Part shown: in pieces, positions 1 through 6,977 of the stretch | How positions within the stretch are numbered: position 1 is the stretch's first letter | Layout of the letters: each line of letters begins with the position of its first letter | Source of the DNA: Paenibacillus cymbidii | GTDB lineage: Bacteria; Bacillota; Bacilli; Paenibacillales; NBRC-103111 | NCBI RefSeq assembly: GCF_004764705.1 | Contig: NZ_SHLX01000020.1 | Location: 1-64,000 of the forward strand | Direction of reading: 5' to 3' | DNA length: 64,000 nucleotides | Program-made: the position numbers and the translations under genes | Notes under the pieces: generated by a model | Seen by the model: the letters and a program-made list of their open reading frames with translations, nothing else | What the model was told of the DNA's origin: nothing | Databases searched by the model: none

Positions 1-123
1 AAAGAGAAACTGTCCAACCATTTCCGGAATGAGTGTCCAATACTTTTCGGAATGACTGTCTACATATTACCGGAATAGGTGTCCAAATCTTTTCGGAATG
101 AGTGTCCAAACATTACCGGAATA
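1..123. repeat. Five 23-bp-period direct repeats, probable end of an insertion element lying left of the window
   Basis: The hexamer CGGAAT occurs at 25, 48, 71, 94 and 117, exactly 23 bp apart, each inside a variable unit of the form TTnCGGAATgaGTGTCCAA. Regular arrays of roughly 20-bp sites next to an insertion boundary are typical of transposase-binding ends of IS21-like and Tn7-like elements, so I infer that such an element lies just outside the left edge. No transposase is visible here. The repeat is unrelated in sequence to the TGACAAGAACAT repeats that follow. Confidence 0.55.
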
Positions 124-202
124 CGCAGGATCATTGAAAATAATATTCATTTGATAACTCACATCGCGCCGAGGCCGGCGACAACCCGGTACGGCACATA
201 CA

Positions 203-420
203 CTTTCCGTGGCAATCGGACAATGTTCTTGACATTTTCGGCAATCGGACAATGTTCTTGACATCTCCAATTGTCAAGAACATTGTCCGATAACTAAAAA
301 AGCCCGCAGTTTATGCGGACTTGATTCGGCCTATGTTCTTGTCACCCGACATCGGATGTTGTCGGTTGACAAGAACATTGTCCGATAAATGACAAGAACA
401 TTGTCCGATTGCCACGATCC
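203..420. repeat. Transposon-end-like repeat cluster, family A, copy 1
   Basis: Two direct copies of GGCAATCGGACAATGTTCTT (211 and 240) are followed by a palindrome of the same motif. Next comes a minus-strand terminator (GTCCGC, 7-nt loop, GCGGGC, T-run) and then two tips facing each other: a left half ending CCGACA at 351 and a right half starting TGTCGG at 360. The right half continues with two GACAAGAACATTGTCCGAT sites up to GCCACG at 416. TGTC tips with repeated subterminal sites recall Tn5053/Tn552/Tn7-type (TnsB/TniA) ends. That relationship is inference, as no transposase is encoded in the window. Confidence 0.6.
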
Positions 421-493
421 GGTAAAAAACTCGTTTGATCAGAATGGTGCTCCTACGGCAATCATTATATTTGATTCCAGGCCCAATATAAAT

Positions 494-545
494 AAGGAGC
501 AAACGCCGTGGCAGTTGCTCCTTAATAACTATCGTACCCGTTGGC
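494..545. repeat. Cassette hairpin plus 3' boundary site
   Basis: A 30-bp hairpin (AAGGAGCAA, CGCCGTGGC centre, TTGCTCCTT) is followed by CTATCGTACCCGTTGGCTTAAT. The same hairpin-plus-boundary pair lies on the 3' side of the genes at 3445, 5384 and 54.2 kb. This boundary sits about 100 bp downstream of the stop of the nucleotidyltransferase gene. Confidence 0.6.
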
Positions 546-643
546 TTAATAGTCTTATGTTTTAATTAGAGTCGCTGCTTATAGTTGTAAGGCTTGCCGA
601 ACACCTAATGCAGTGACGTCCCGACGGGCTTAGGGGGCTGGTG

Positions 644-1414
644 TTAGTCGAAGGAAGTTCTGGAAGCAGCCATTGCATTTAACGCGTTCTCAAAATAGCT
701 ATATACTTCAACTGCAATTCCCAGAAACTCTTCAACAAGTATATTATTACTATCCAAGTAACAAGCATACAGATAATCAACTAAAGCGGAGTCAATCTCA
801 CAATAGTTTAATATGGCATTCTTCATCTTAATAATGTCATCTTGCCATACACCTGTATCTTCTAAAACCAAAGAGTATAATGCACGAATTAATCTCTTAG
901 AGTAACCTTTAATATATCTGTTCTTCATTGTGTTATCACTAGCATTAGAAAGTAAACGATGTATACGATCTACTTCCTTCTTGGTCTCTGTATTTAAGTC
1001 TAAAATGAACTCTGGAGAAATAATTATCGGTGGTACTTTTTCACCAACGTCATGACCATATATGCAAACACAAATTATCTTAATCCAAAAACCCCACTCA
1101 TTTGGTTTGCTTAATACATCGTCAATCGAGCAAATTATCGTATCAATCTTAGTTAGTAATGGATACTTTTCCAACAGACTGTCTTTAATATTTGACAATC
1201 TTTCGTAATCAATATCATTGGGATTTACACATACAATAGTAAAGTCTGCATCTGACTTAAAAGGTATAGCAGTTCCTTTTGGAATCGAGCCACACATATA
1301 AATGCTATGAATCTTACCTTTAAATTCGGTAAGTATATTATCTATATACTTATCAACAAAATCCTTATATTCATTTTGTATTACAATTCTTTTTATAACT
1401 TTTTCTAATATCAT
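644..1414 (-). CDS. Aminoglycoside/lincosamide-type nucleotidyltransferase
   Basis: A stand-alone nucleotidyltransferase of about 256 residues. Residues 40-65 carry the polymerase-beta-type signature: CGSIPKGTA followed by SDADF, that is GS-x(n)-D-x-D, which binds Mg-NTP. The C-terminal half is helical, as in ANT enzymes that adenylylate antibiotics. The ATG at 1414 is preferred over an upstream TTG because GGGAGGAG lies 6 bp before it. The gene is AT-rich compared with the pectin island, which suggests transfer. It follows a T-box leader directly and is the left-most unit of the cassette-like array. Substrate cannot be read from sequence; an antibiotic-modifying role is inference from family and company. 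Confidence 0.75.
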   Translation of the reverse strand: MILEKVIKRIVIQNEYKDFVDKYIDNILTEFKGKIHSIYMCGSIPKGTAIPFKSDADFTIVCVNPNDIDYERLSNIKDSLLEKYPLLTKIDTIICSIDDVLSKPNEWGFWIKIICVCIYGHDVGEKVPPIIISPEFILDLNTETKKEVDRIHRLLSNASDNTMKNRYIKGYSKRLIRALYSLVLEDTGVWQDDIIKMKNAILNYCEIDSALVDYLYACYLDSNNILVEEFLGIAVEVYSYFENALNAMAASRTSFD

Positions 1415-1432
1415 ATAGACTCCTCCCAAAAT

Positions 1433-1695
1433 AAAAAACGCCCCAAAGCCAAATGCTCTGGGACGATATTAATCGCGGTACCACCCAGGTTGCTGTATTT
1501 TCACACAGCCACCTTAATTGACTATAACGGGTCAAACCGATGGGTATTAGCCATACTCTGGAACTGGCATATCAATCAGTACTCTAGGGTTTTCTCAGTC
1601 ATGAAACCCTTTCCTGTGAAGAGTTTAATGATTTACTTTTGTTCCATCATTGATTTACGGATATTGGTTAAATATTACTCTTTCCCGTCACCTTA
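1433..1695 (-). promoter_or_regulatory. T-box riboswitch leader with intrinsic terminator
   Basis: The minus strand reads GGGTGGTACCGCG at 1474-1486, the near-invariant T-box that pairs with the 3' end of uncharged tRNA. It is followed by a terminator (CGTCCCAGAGC, short loop, GCTTTGGGGCG, T6) ending at 1433, 19 bp before the start codon. The 5' end has GGGAAAGAGTAATA, matching the AGTA-bearing base of Stem I. T-boxes normally control amino-acid biosynthesis, transport or tRNA-synthetase genes, so control of a nucleotidyltransferase is unusual. I could not assign the specifier codon confidently. Confidence 0.88.
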
Positions 1696-1710
1696 GTCAA
1701 GAACTTGCTC

Positions 1711-1806
1711 AAGATAACTGCCCGATAGCTAAACGACGCCGCCCATCAAATTCCCTCGGCAGCCTCGTGGGTATAGAAATGGAGTTAACGTTCTCCGTTG
1801 GTTTAG
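1711..1806. repeat. Uninterrupted cassette junction (short hairpin form)
   Basis: The block opens with ACTGCCCGATAGCTAAACGA and closes with TTCTCCGTTGG. It contains an imperfect stem, ACGA-c-GCCGCC against GGCAGC-c-TCGT. The junction lies between the deaminase gene and the T-box leader. It contains no transposon-end repeats, so it probably shows the original form of the junction. Confidence 0.5.
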
Positions 1807-1831
1807 TACACTTTATCGACGTGTGATTGCA

Positions 1832-2248
1832 TTAATCATTCACAATTATGCGTTTATAAGATAAGGGCAGCAAATCTTTTACTTCAACTTTAACTGGATT
1901 CCCTTTCTCATCGTTCAAGATCACCTTAATATCAGGACAATAATTAATGAGCATTTGGCGGCAGTTCCCGCATGGAGGAATTAAACAGTTATGTGCTTTA
2001 TCATGAGCGGCGACTATGGTTTCAAATTCTCGTTCGCCAGCAGTTATAGCTGCACCGATAGCTATATATTCTGCACATGAGCCATGGATACCATCACAAT
2101 TAACCCCAAGATATACTTTGCCATTTTTACAGCGGATAGCTCCGCCAACTGTGTGGTTGTACACCCCGTCATCAAAGTTCTTTTCTAACACTTCCAATGC
2201 CACAGTAATAAGATCATAGTCACTTTGAGTTAAATTATATGTCTTCAT
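1832..2248 (-). CDS. Cytidine deaminase family, blasticidin-S-deaminase-like
   Basis: A 138-residue protein of the zinc-dependent cytidine deaminase fold, which hydrolyses the exocyclic amine of a cytosine ring. The zinc site is clear: CAE at about residue 57 (catalytic Glu, in HGSCAE) and PCGNCRQ at about residue 93. Length and motif spacing fit both housekeeping Cdd and blasticidin-S deaminase. Its place in an array of resistance-like single-gene units favours the detoxifying role, but this is inference. The gene is flanked by cassette junctions at 1711-1806 and 2327-2413 and has no neighbouring pyrimidine-salvage gene. Confidence 0.8.
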   Translation of the reverse strand: MKTYNLTQSDYDLITVALEVLEKNFDDGVYNHTVGGAIRCKNGKVYLGVNCDGIHGSCAEYIAIGAAITAGEREFETIVAAHDKAHNCLIPPCGNCRQMLINYCPDIKVILNDEKGNPVKVEVKDLLPLSYKRIIVND

Positions 2249-2326
2249 GCATATCCCCTATATACAAAAATTGTATTTTATATATTCGACTTGTACGCAT
2301 ATTTATCCTTTTTGTTGCTGTATTAT

Positions 2327-2413
2327 CCTGCCCGATAGCATAACGAAGCTGCCGATCGATCCCCGCGGCAGCCTCGTGTTGTGGTTTATTGAGCTCTTGT
2401 ATCCGTTAGCATA
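2327..2413. repeat. Uninterrupted cassette junction (short hairpin form)
   Basis: Opens with CCTGCCCGATAGCATAACGA and closes with TATCCGTTAGCATAAT. The centre is an inverted repeat, AACGA-a-GCTGCCG against CGGCAGC-c-TCGT, with an 8-nt loop and a single unpaired base on each side of the stem. It has the same layout as 1711-1806. Confidence 0.55.
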
Positions 2414-2450
2414 ATAAATAGGGGTAATGGAGGTCTTGTCCGCTAATAAC

Positions 2451-2954
2451 TTATATCAATTGATATTCAAGAAGTTCCAGATTATCTCGAAAGAGGATCG
2501 TTTTATCCTTATAGTCCCAATTGGCGATTAAGTTAGACAGCTTAAGATTGTAGCCTTTATTATATGCCAGCAAGTTGTGGATGCCTTCAAGTGTCTCACG
2601 CTTCTTGCTTGGGACGATGCCGGTAATGCGTTCTTCATAACGTTTCCAAATCCGTTCCTCCTGAACAGACAATGGTACCATCAGTACGACGATTTTATCT
2701 GCAGCAGCAAAGCTTGGAAATGCCCACGACCTATGTACACCTTCAACAATCCATGAATCAAGACTGATGATCTCTCTGAGCCGGCGATCACGCTCATCCT
2801 CTGGTGCCCTAACGCCATATTCATTCGATTGAGGATCCCAGAAAATATCGTCTAAATCGAAATGCGGAATCCGGAGCTTTTCGCTCAATATCCCCGCGAT
2901 ATAGGATTTGCCGCTACCTGATCCGCCGATGATATGGATTCGGATTGCTATCAC
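2451..2954 (-). CDS. P-loop kinase related to the topology-modulation (FlaR)/adenylate-kinase-like family
   Basis: A 167-residue P-loop NTPase. The Walker A motif GGSGSGKS is at residues 10-17, followed by HFDLDDIFW near residue 32, typical of the small kinase-like proteins annotated as DNA topology modulation protein or FlaR. WIVEGV near residue 68 is the usual beta-strand before the lid. The substrate of this family is not established. A GTG start is supported by AGGAAAGAG 5 bp upstream. The gene is cassette-borne: a boundary site lies 40 bp after its stop and another about 45 bp before its start. Confidence 0.7.
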   Translation of the reverse strand: MIAIRIHIIGGSGSGKSYIAGILSEKLRIPHFDLDDIFWDPQSNEYGVRAPEDERDRRLREIISLDSWIVEGVHRSWAFPSFAAADKIVVLMVPLSVQEERIWKRYEERITGIVPSKKRETLEGIHNLLAYNKGYNLKLSNLIANWDYKDKTILFRDNLELLEYQLI

Positions 2955-2999
2955 CTCTTTCCTACTATTACTTCACTGATTCTACATCGCTATTAGGCT

Positions 3000-3441
3000 A
3001 TCCTGCCCGTTAGCTTAATGGACCGTTTTTAATTAATCATCTGCCCCTCCATGTCGCGCCTGCTCCAGCTTCTTCTTGATCACGTACCTGCGTTTCCGTG
3101 GCAATCGGACAATGTTCTTGACATTTTCGGCAATCGGACAATGTTCTTGACATCACCAATTGTCAAGAACATTGTCCGATAAACACAAAAGCCCGCAATT
3201 TATGCGGACTTGATTCGGCCTATGATCTTGTCACCCGACAGTTGCGGATAAATAATGTCGATTGACAAGAACATTGTCCGATTGCCACGATGCGGTAATA
3301 AAACTCGTTTGTGTCGCTCAATTGTTTTCCGCCGTCCAATCCGAATAGTGCTCCTGCGGACGGACCATTATTTGATTCCAGGTCCAATTATAAATAAGGA
3401 GCAACTGCCGCGGCGGTTGCTCCTTATTTAACTATCGTCAC
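3000..3441. repeat. Cassette junction carrying family A transposon-end cluster, copy 2
   Basis: Opens with TATCCTGCCCGTTAGCTTAA and closes with the AAGGAGCAAC/GTTGCTCCTT hairpin (3396-3425) and CTATCGTCACTCGTTAGCGC. Between them (3093-3294) lies the full set: two direct CAATCGGACAATGTTCTTGA sites, the palindrome, a minus-strand terminator, a CCGACA tip at 3235-3240, and a right half from TGTCGATTGACAAGAAC to GCCACG. The junction is about 440 bp, against about 90 bp for the uninterrupted ones. Confidence 0.65.
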
Positions 3442-3444
3442 TCG

Positions 3445-4257
3445 TTAGCGCAATGAAAGCTCCGTTTCGTCTTTCATTGCGCATAACATTTTACAAAAGA
3501 CATCTTCCCAGTCCAGATTTACATTTTCAATCAAATGGGTTGGGAAAGGAAGCGCATCAAGCAAACTTAATTCGATCCGTGCACGGTTCTCCATAAACTT
3601 AATATTCTGTTCCGTTGCAAAGTGTGGCTTAGAACGGATGGATGAAATCCAGACCTGCTGCTCCCGTACACTAGGTTGAGTTAAATAAATCAAGACAGGT
3701 TTCATAGTGATGATTTGATTAGCGATTCCCTGAATATGCTGCTCAATTTGGCCATCAGAAGCCTCATAGTGACCTAGTAAATCATGAATTTGATGTTGAA
3801 AAAACACAGCTTCAAGTACAAAAGTGGTATCTGTAGTGCTGGCAAGTTCAGCAAAACGAGCCCAATGCCGCTGAATCAAGTATGTAAACTCCGATAGCGA
3901 GGCATTGGGCGAATCCGTCCAGCATAATTCACGGGACCTCAGCTCGGCATAAAGTGCATTCAACTCGCTAAACTCCTTGACCCCACGATAAGGTAGTAAA
4001 TAATTACTACCATCCTTTATAGCCCGCGAACGGATCTCGTTTGCTGTGATCGAATAGCGCTCCAAAAATTGCTTATAGTCCTCTTCTCGAAAGAAAGCAT
4101 GCCAGTTTAAGCTTGCTGGATGCCCTTCGGCGCCTTCATCAAAAAAACAAGACGACCTGCCTTGTTGCACCAGGTACTGATGCAATCGTTCCGCTAACGT
4201 AGATTTACCCGTGCCGCACAACCCTTCGACCAAAATCAATTTGCAATCCTTCCGCAT
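3445..4257 (-). CDS. P-loop NTPase of thymidylate-kinase-like type
   Basis: About 270 residues. The N-terminus has a Walker A motif, EGLCGTGKST, preceded by a hydrophobic strand (LILVE), as in thymidylate and nucleotide kinases. An FVLEAVFFQ stretch near residue 160 resembles the EG/DR-type strand that contacts the nucleotide. The region 40-150 is rich in helices and not assignable. I chose the ATG at 4257 rather than a GTG 21 bp upstream because AGGGGA lies 6 bp before it. This is the second P-loop kinase in the array, bounded by the junctions at 3000-3441 and 4317-4405. Phosphorylation of a small-molecule antibiotic is possible but not shown. Confidence 0.6.
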   Translation of the reverse strand: MRKDCKLILVEGLCGTGKSTLAERLHQYLVQQGRSSCFFDEGAEGHPASLNWHAFFREEDYKQFLERYSITANEIRSRAIKDGSNYLLPYRGVKEFSELNALYAELRSRELCWTDSPNASLSEFTYLIQRHWARFAELASTTDTTFVLEAVFFQHQIHDLLGHYEASDGQIEQHIQGIANQIITMKPVLIYLTQPSVREQQVWISSIRSKPHFATEQNIKFMENRARIELSLLDALPFPTHLIENVNLDWEDVFCKMLCAMKDETELSLR

Positions 4258-4316
4258 ACGAGTTCCCCTAACCACCAAATAACTTTTATAATAATATATT
4301 TGACCTCAATTTACGC

Positions 4317-4405
4317 TATCCTGCCCGTCATTGAAAACGGCAGTCGACGTTTGGCCAACTGCCGCGCTGTACATTCTACTATCGTTACCCGTTAGTAGAA
4401 CGGTT
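4317..4405. repeat. Uninterrupted cassette junction (short hairpin form)
   Basis: Opens with GCTATCCTGCCCGTCATTG and closes with CTATCGTTACCCGTTAGTAG. The centre is the inverted repeat CGGCAGT/ACTGCCG around a 13-nt loop. It has no transposon-end motif and is the third example of the short form. Confidence 0.55.
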
Positions 4406-4433
4406 AATTTTGTTATTTACGAAAAACGCTGGT

Positions 4434-4901
4434 CTATGTTCTTATTATAACTTCATCATATTGACGATTTTCTCTCCAAGTCGTATGAATTTCAAATGTA
4501 CAATCATCGAAAAAAAGCGGTAGCCTTCTTCTAAATGAATCTTGCATTGGAATCGAGTCCAACTCATTGATATGAATCCACTCTGATTTACCTTCATCGT
4601 GGTCTGGCAAAAGTTCGCCTTCAAAATCTGATGTTATATAATTAAAAATCATGTATCGCTCTGGCTTGAAAGGGTTAATGTACTCTGCGAATCCTTTATA
4701 TTTCAAATTTTTAACCGTTAATCCAGTTTCCTCTTTAACCTCTCTAATAGCCCCTTCGACTGGACTCTCGAAGAACTCAACCCGTCCTCCAGGTGCGATA
4801 TACCCACTGTAATCATCATGTTTTCGGTGCATAAGCAAGATACTATCGTCATTTACAATCAAACAAACAGTATATAATTTGTGTTGAACATTTTGCTCCA
4901 A
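4434..4901 (-). CDS. NUDIX hydrolase
   Basis: A 155-residue pyrophosphatase of the NUDIX superfamily, which cleaves nucleoside diphosphates linked to another moiety. The NUDIX box spans about residues 37-59: GG, then E at position 43, then REVKEETGL, matching GX5EX7REUXEEXGU. The protein is the size of MutT-type single-domain enzymes. The TTG start is supported by GGAGG 7 bp upstream. It is flanked by cassette boundaries on both sides. Substrate is unknown. Confidence 0.85.
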   Translation of the reverse strand: MEQNVQHKLYTVCLIVNDDSILLMHRKHDDYSGYIAPGGRVEFFESPVEGAIREVKEETGLTVKNLKYKGFAEYINPFKPERYMIFNYITSDFEGELLPDHDEGKSEWIHINELDSIPMQDSFRRRLPLFFDDCTFEIHTTWRENRQYDEVIIRT

Positions 4902-4974
4902 ATGTATTCCTCCGTTGGTTTGAGTATTTAATCATAAGCTCTTTGTATTATTGATGATTTCCTTCCCAATTTAA

Positions 4975-5383
4975 ACTGCCCGTTTAGCTTAATGAATCGT
5001 TGCGTTAGACATTTCGCCACCGGCACCGGTATCTCCTTTGTTACAGCACAGGCAACAATACTGATTATCTGTTTTCCGTGGCAATCGGACAATGTTCTTG
5101 ACATCGCCAATTGTCAAGAACATTGTCCGATTAACAAAAAAGCCCGCGATATACGCGGACTTGATTCAGCCTATGTTCTTGTCATCCAACACGGATGTTT
5201 GTCGGTTGTCAAGAACATTGTCCGATTGCCACGATCCGTTATAAAACTTGTTTGTCGCTCAATTGATTTCCGCCGTTCAATTGAATGGTGCTCCTGCGGC
5301 AACTTATATTTGATTTCCAGGTCCAATAACAATTAAAGGAGCAACTGCCGCGGCGGTTGCTCCTTATTTAACTATCGTGCCCG
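4975..5383. repeat. Cassette junction carrying family A transposon-end cluster, copy 3
   Basis: Opens with AACTGCCCGTTTAGCTTAAT and closes with the hairpin at 5336-5365 and CTATCGTGCCCGTTAGTTC. It has only one left CAATCGGACAATGTTCTTGA site (5082) before the palindrome, then a minus-strand terminator and the two tips (CCAACA at about 5188, TTGTCGG at about 5200). The first 90 bp are nearly identical to 56159-56250, at the other end of the window. Confidence 0.65.
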
Positions 5384-5797
5384 TTAGTTCAGTAAAATCC
5401 TCAAGATCTCTTCCTTTGTTTGTGGTAACCGGTTTTCGGCACCATGTGGATGTAATGGTTCATTCCAAGAAAAACCATCGCCTTCGTACCTCGGAATGAG
5501 ATGCATGTGGTAATGAGTCAAATCATTGAATTTCCCACCATTTTGACAAATGCTAATACCATCGGGTTTAAACAAGCGTTTTAAGACAGTTGAAAGCATC
5601 TTTGAGGTATCCATGATGCTATAAGCAGTCTCTTGGTCGATTTCTTCGACATCCAAATAGTGTTTTTTAGGAAGGATCAGAATGTGTCCTTCATTAAACG
5701 GAGCAATATCAAGTACACAAGTTATTAGCTCGTTTTCATAAATAATATTCAGATTAGGTTCAATTCCATTTGCAATCCTGCATCCCAAACATTCCAT
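5384..5797 (-). CDS. HIT family nucleotide hydrolase/transferase
   Basis: About 137 residues with the histidine-triad motif HYHMHLIPR (H-x-H-x-H), whose middle His attacks the alpha-phosphate of nucleotidyl substrates. An N-terminal CLGC pair resembles the zinc pair of some HIT proteins (CxxC). The ATG at 5797 (MECLGC) is preferred over the ATG 36 bp upstream because a GGGGTGA element precedes it at suitable spacing. The stop lies next to a CTATCGTGCCCGTTAG boundary. It belongs to the same left-facing array. AMP-lysine, Ap4A or adenylylated-antibiotic hydrolysis cannot be told apart. Confidence 0.82.
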   Translation of the reverse strand: MECLGCRIANGIEPNLNIIYENELITCVLDIAPFNEGHILILPKKHYLDVEEIDQETAYSIMDTSKMLSTVLKRLFKPDGISICQNGGKFNDLTHYHMHLIPRYEGDGFSWNEPLHPHGAENRLPQTKEEILRILLN

Positions 5798-5909
5798 TGT
5801 CGCTTCACCCCGTTTTAGATTCGCTATTACCATAAAATCAATCGTGGCGAATTGTTCGTTTTGTCAGCTTTCTGACGTTGGTATGAATATTTTTCGACTA
5901 ATCTGATAA

Positions 5910-6012
5910 GCTCTCCTGCCAATTTATTGAGCGGTGCACATTGAAATGAAAACAAGCGATAGATCAGTTCCATCGCCGCGCTATCGTTCATCTTTAGCGT
6001 AACAAGGTCTCC
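5910..6012. repeat. Degenerate cassette junction
   Basis: The block starts with CTCTCCTGCC and ends with GCTATCGTTCATCTTTAGCG, about 90 bp apart, the same size and order as the uninterrupted junctions but with weak conservation. It separates the HIT gene from the alpha/beta hydrolase. I see no gene in 5834-6082. Confidence 0.35.
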
Positions 6013-6082
6013 GGTTGATATCGAGGCTGCCTCACAGTAGATTATTCAAGTACCGTATCCATTAATTGGGGAACCTATCAGA

Positions 6083-6949
6083 TCAACTTGTTTTCAGCAC
6101 CCTCTCACCTATAAATTCATCTATATGCTTTACTAAAACAGAGGGGCTATCCAGCCAAGGATAATGTCCGGTTTTAGGAATCAGAATAAACTCGCTGTTC
6201 TGTAAATTATTAGAGAGCTCATTCGCGTAATGATATGGACGGGGGTCTACCTCACCATGAATAAAGAGGGAAGGTGCGGTAATTATAGTAAGAAGTTTTT
6301 CGAATTTTTCGGTTTCAAAATACTCTTTACACTCTGATCCAACTTTCTGATTGACCTCATTATTTACAAATTGGCCGTCCACCCTGGGAAGCATATCATA
6401 ATTGTCTTGATTAAATAAATCTGTTCTCAAACCAAGTTCACGTAATCGTTCTTTAGCAAGCTTTTTGTCTTCTCCGTTCAATGTTTCTACGATTGATCGT
6501 AAGTAGGAATATTCTTCTCTATCGTTTGCGCTCATTTTGTTAAGCCTATTGATACGATATTCAGCATGCCAAGAGGAATTAATCCCTGTTCCCGATATAT
6601 AGATTAATGCATTAACATGATTATGATATTTAGCGACATATGCTAATGCCAATGATGCACCCCAAGAATGTCCGCACACAACCCAGCTTTCAAAATCTAA
6701 ATGAATCCTTAATTGTTCCAAATCTTCTATAAACGTTTCAATATTATAGGGACCCTTTTTTTCGGACCTTGAACTTCCACGCTGCTCATAACGAATTACC
6801 TTATAGCTATGGTTATCCATCAACTCAGCCAAGGGTTCCAAATAATCGTATGATCCTGGACCACCGTGAATTAATACGAAAGGAATACCTTGTCCTTGCA
6901 TGGTATACCATAGCGATACGCCGTTTATTTTTGAAACAGTCCCTTGCAT
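6083..6949 (-). CDS. Alpha/beta hydrolase, proline-iminopeptidase-like
   Basis: 288 residues of alpha/beta-hydrolase fold. The oxyanion-hole motif HGGPG is at about residue 28, the nucleophile elbow GHSWGAS at about 93 (Ser), the acid in GEVDPR near 234, and the catalytic His in KTGHYPW near 262. HGGPG plus GxSWG is typical of the prolyl-iminopeptidase/S33 group, which also includes hydrolases that open antibiotics or lactones. The ATG is supported by GGGAGGGG just upstream. The usual 5' cassette boundary is missing; instead an IS4-type element begins 29 bp upstream of the start, so this flank has been rearranged. Confidence 0.78.
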   Translation of the reverse strand: MQGTVSKINGVSLWYTMQGQGIPFVLIHGGPGSYDYLEPLAELMDNHSYKVIRYEQRGSSRSEKKGPYNIETFIEDLEQLRIHLDFESWVVCGHSWGASLALAYVAKYHNHVNALIYISGTGINSSWHAEYRINRLNKMSANDREEYSYLRSIVETLNGEDKKLAKERLRELGLRTDLFNQDNYDMLPRVDGQFVNNEVNQKVGSECKEYFETEKFEKLLTIITAPSLFIHGEVDPRPYHYANELSNNLQNSEFILIPKTGHYPWLDSPSVLVKHIDEFIGERVLKTS

Positions 6950-6977
6950 TTAACCCCTCCCGAACACACATTTTATT

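Noticed and set aside
67..270. Overlapping small open frames on both strands
   Set aside because: They are made of the periodic repeats and transposon-end palindromes.
500..5400. Classical integron attC sites
   Set aside because: Both ends of each junction carry CCCGTTAGC in the same orientation, whereas attC needs RYYYAAC and GTTRRRY as inverted partners; genes also point opposite to the usual direction relative to GTTAG.
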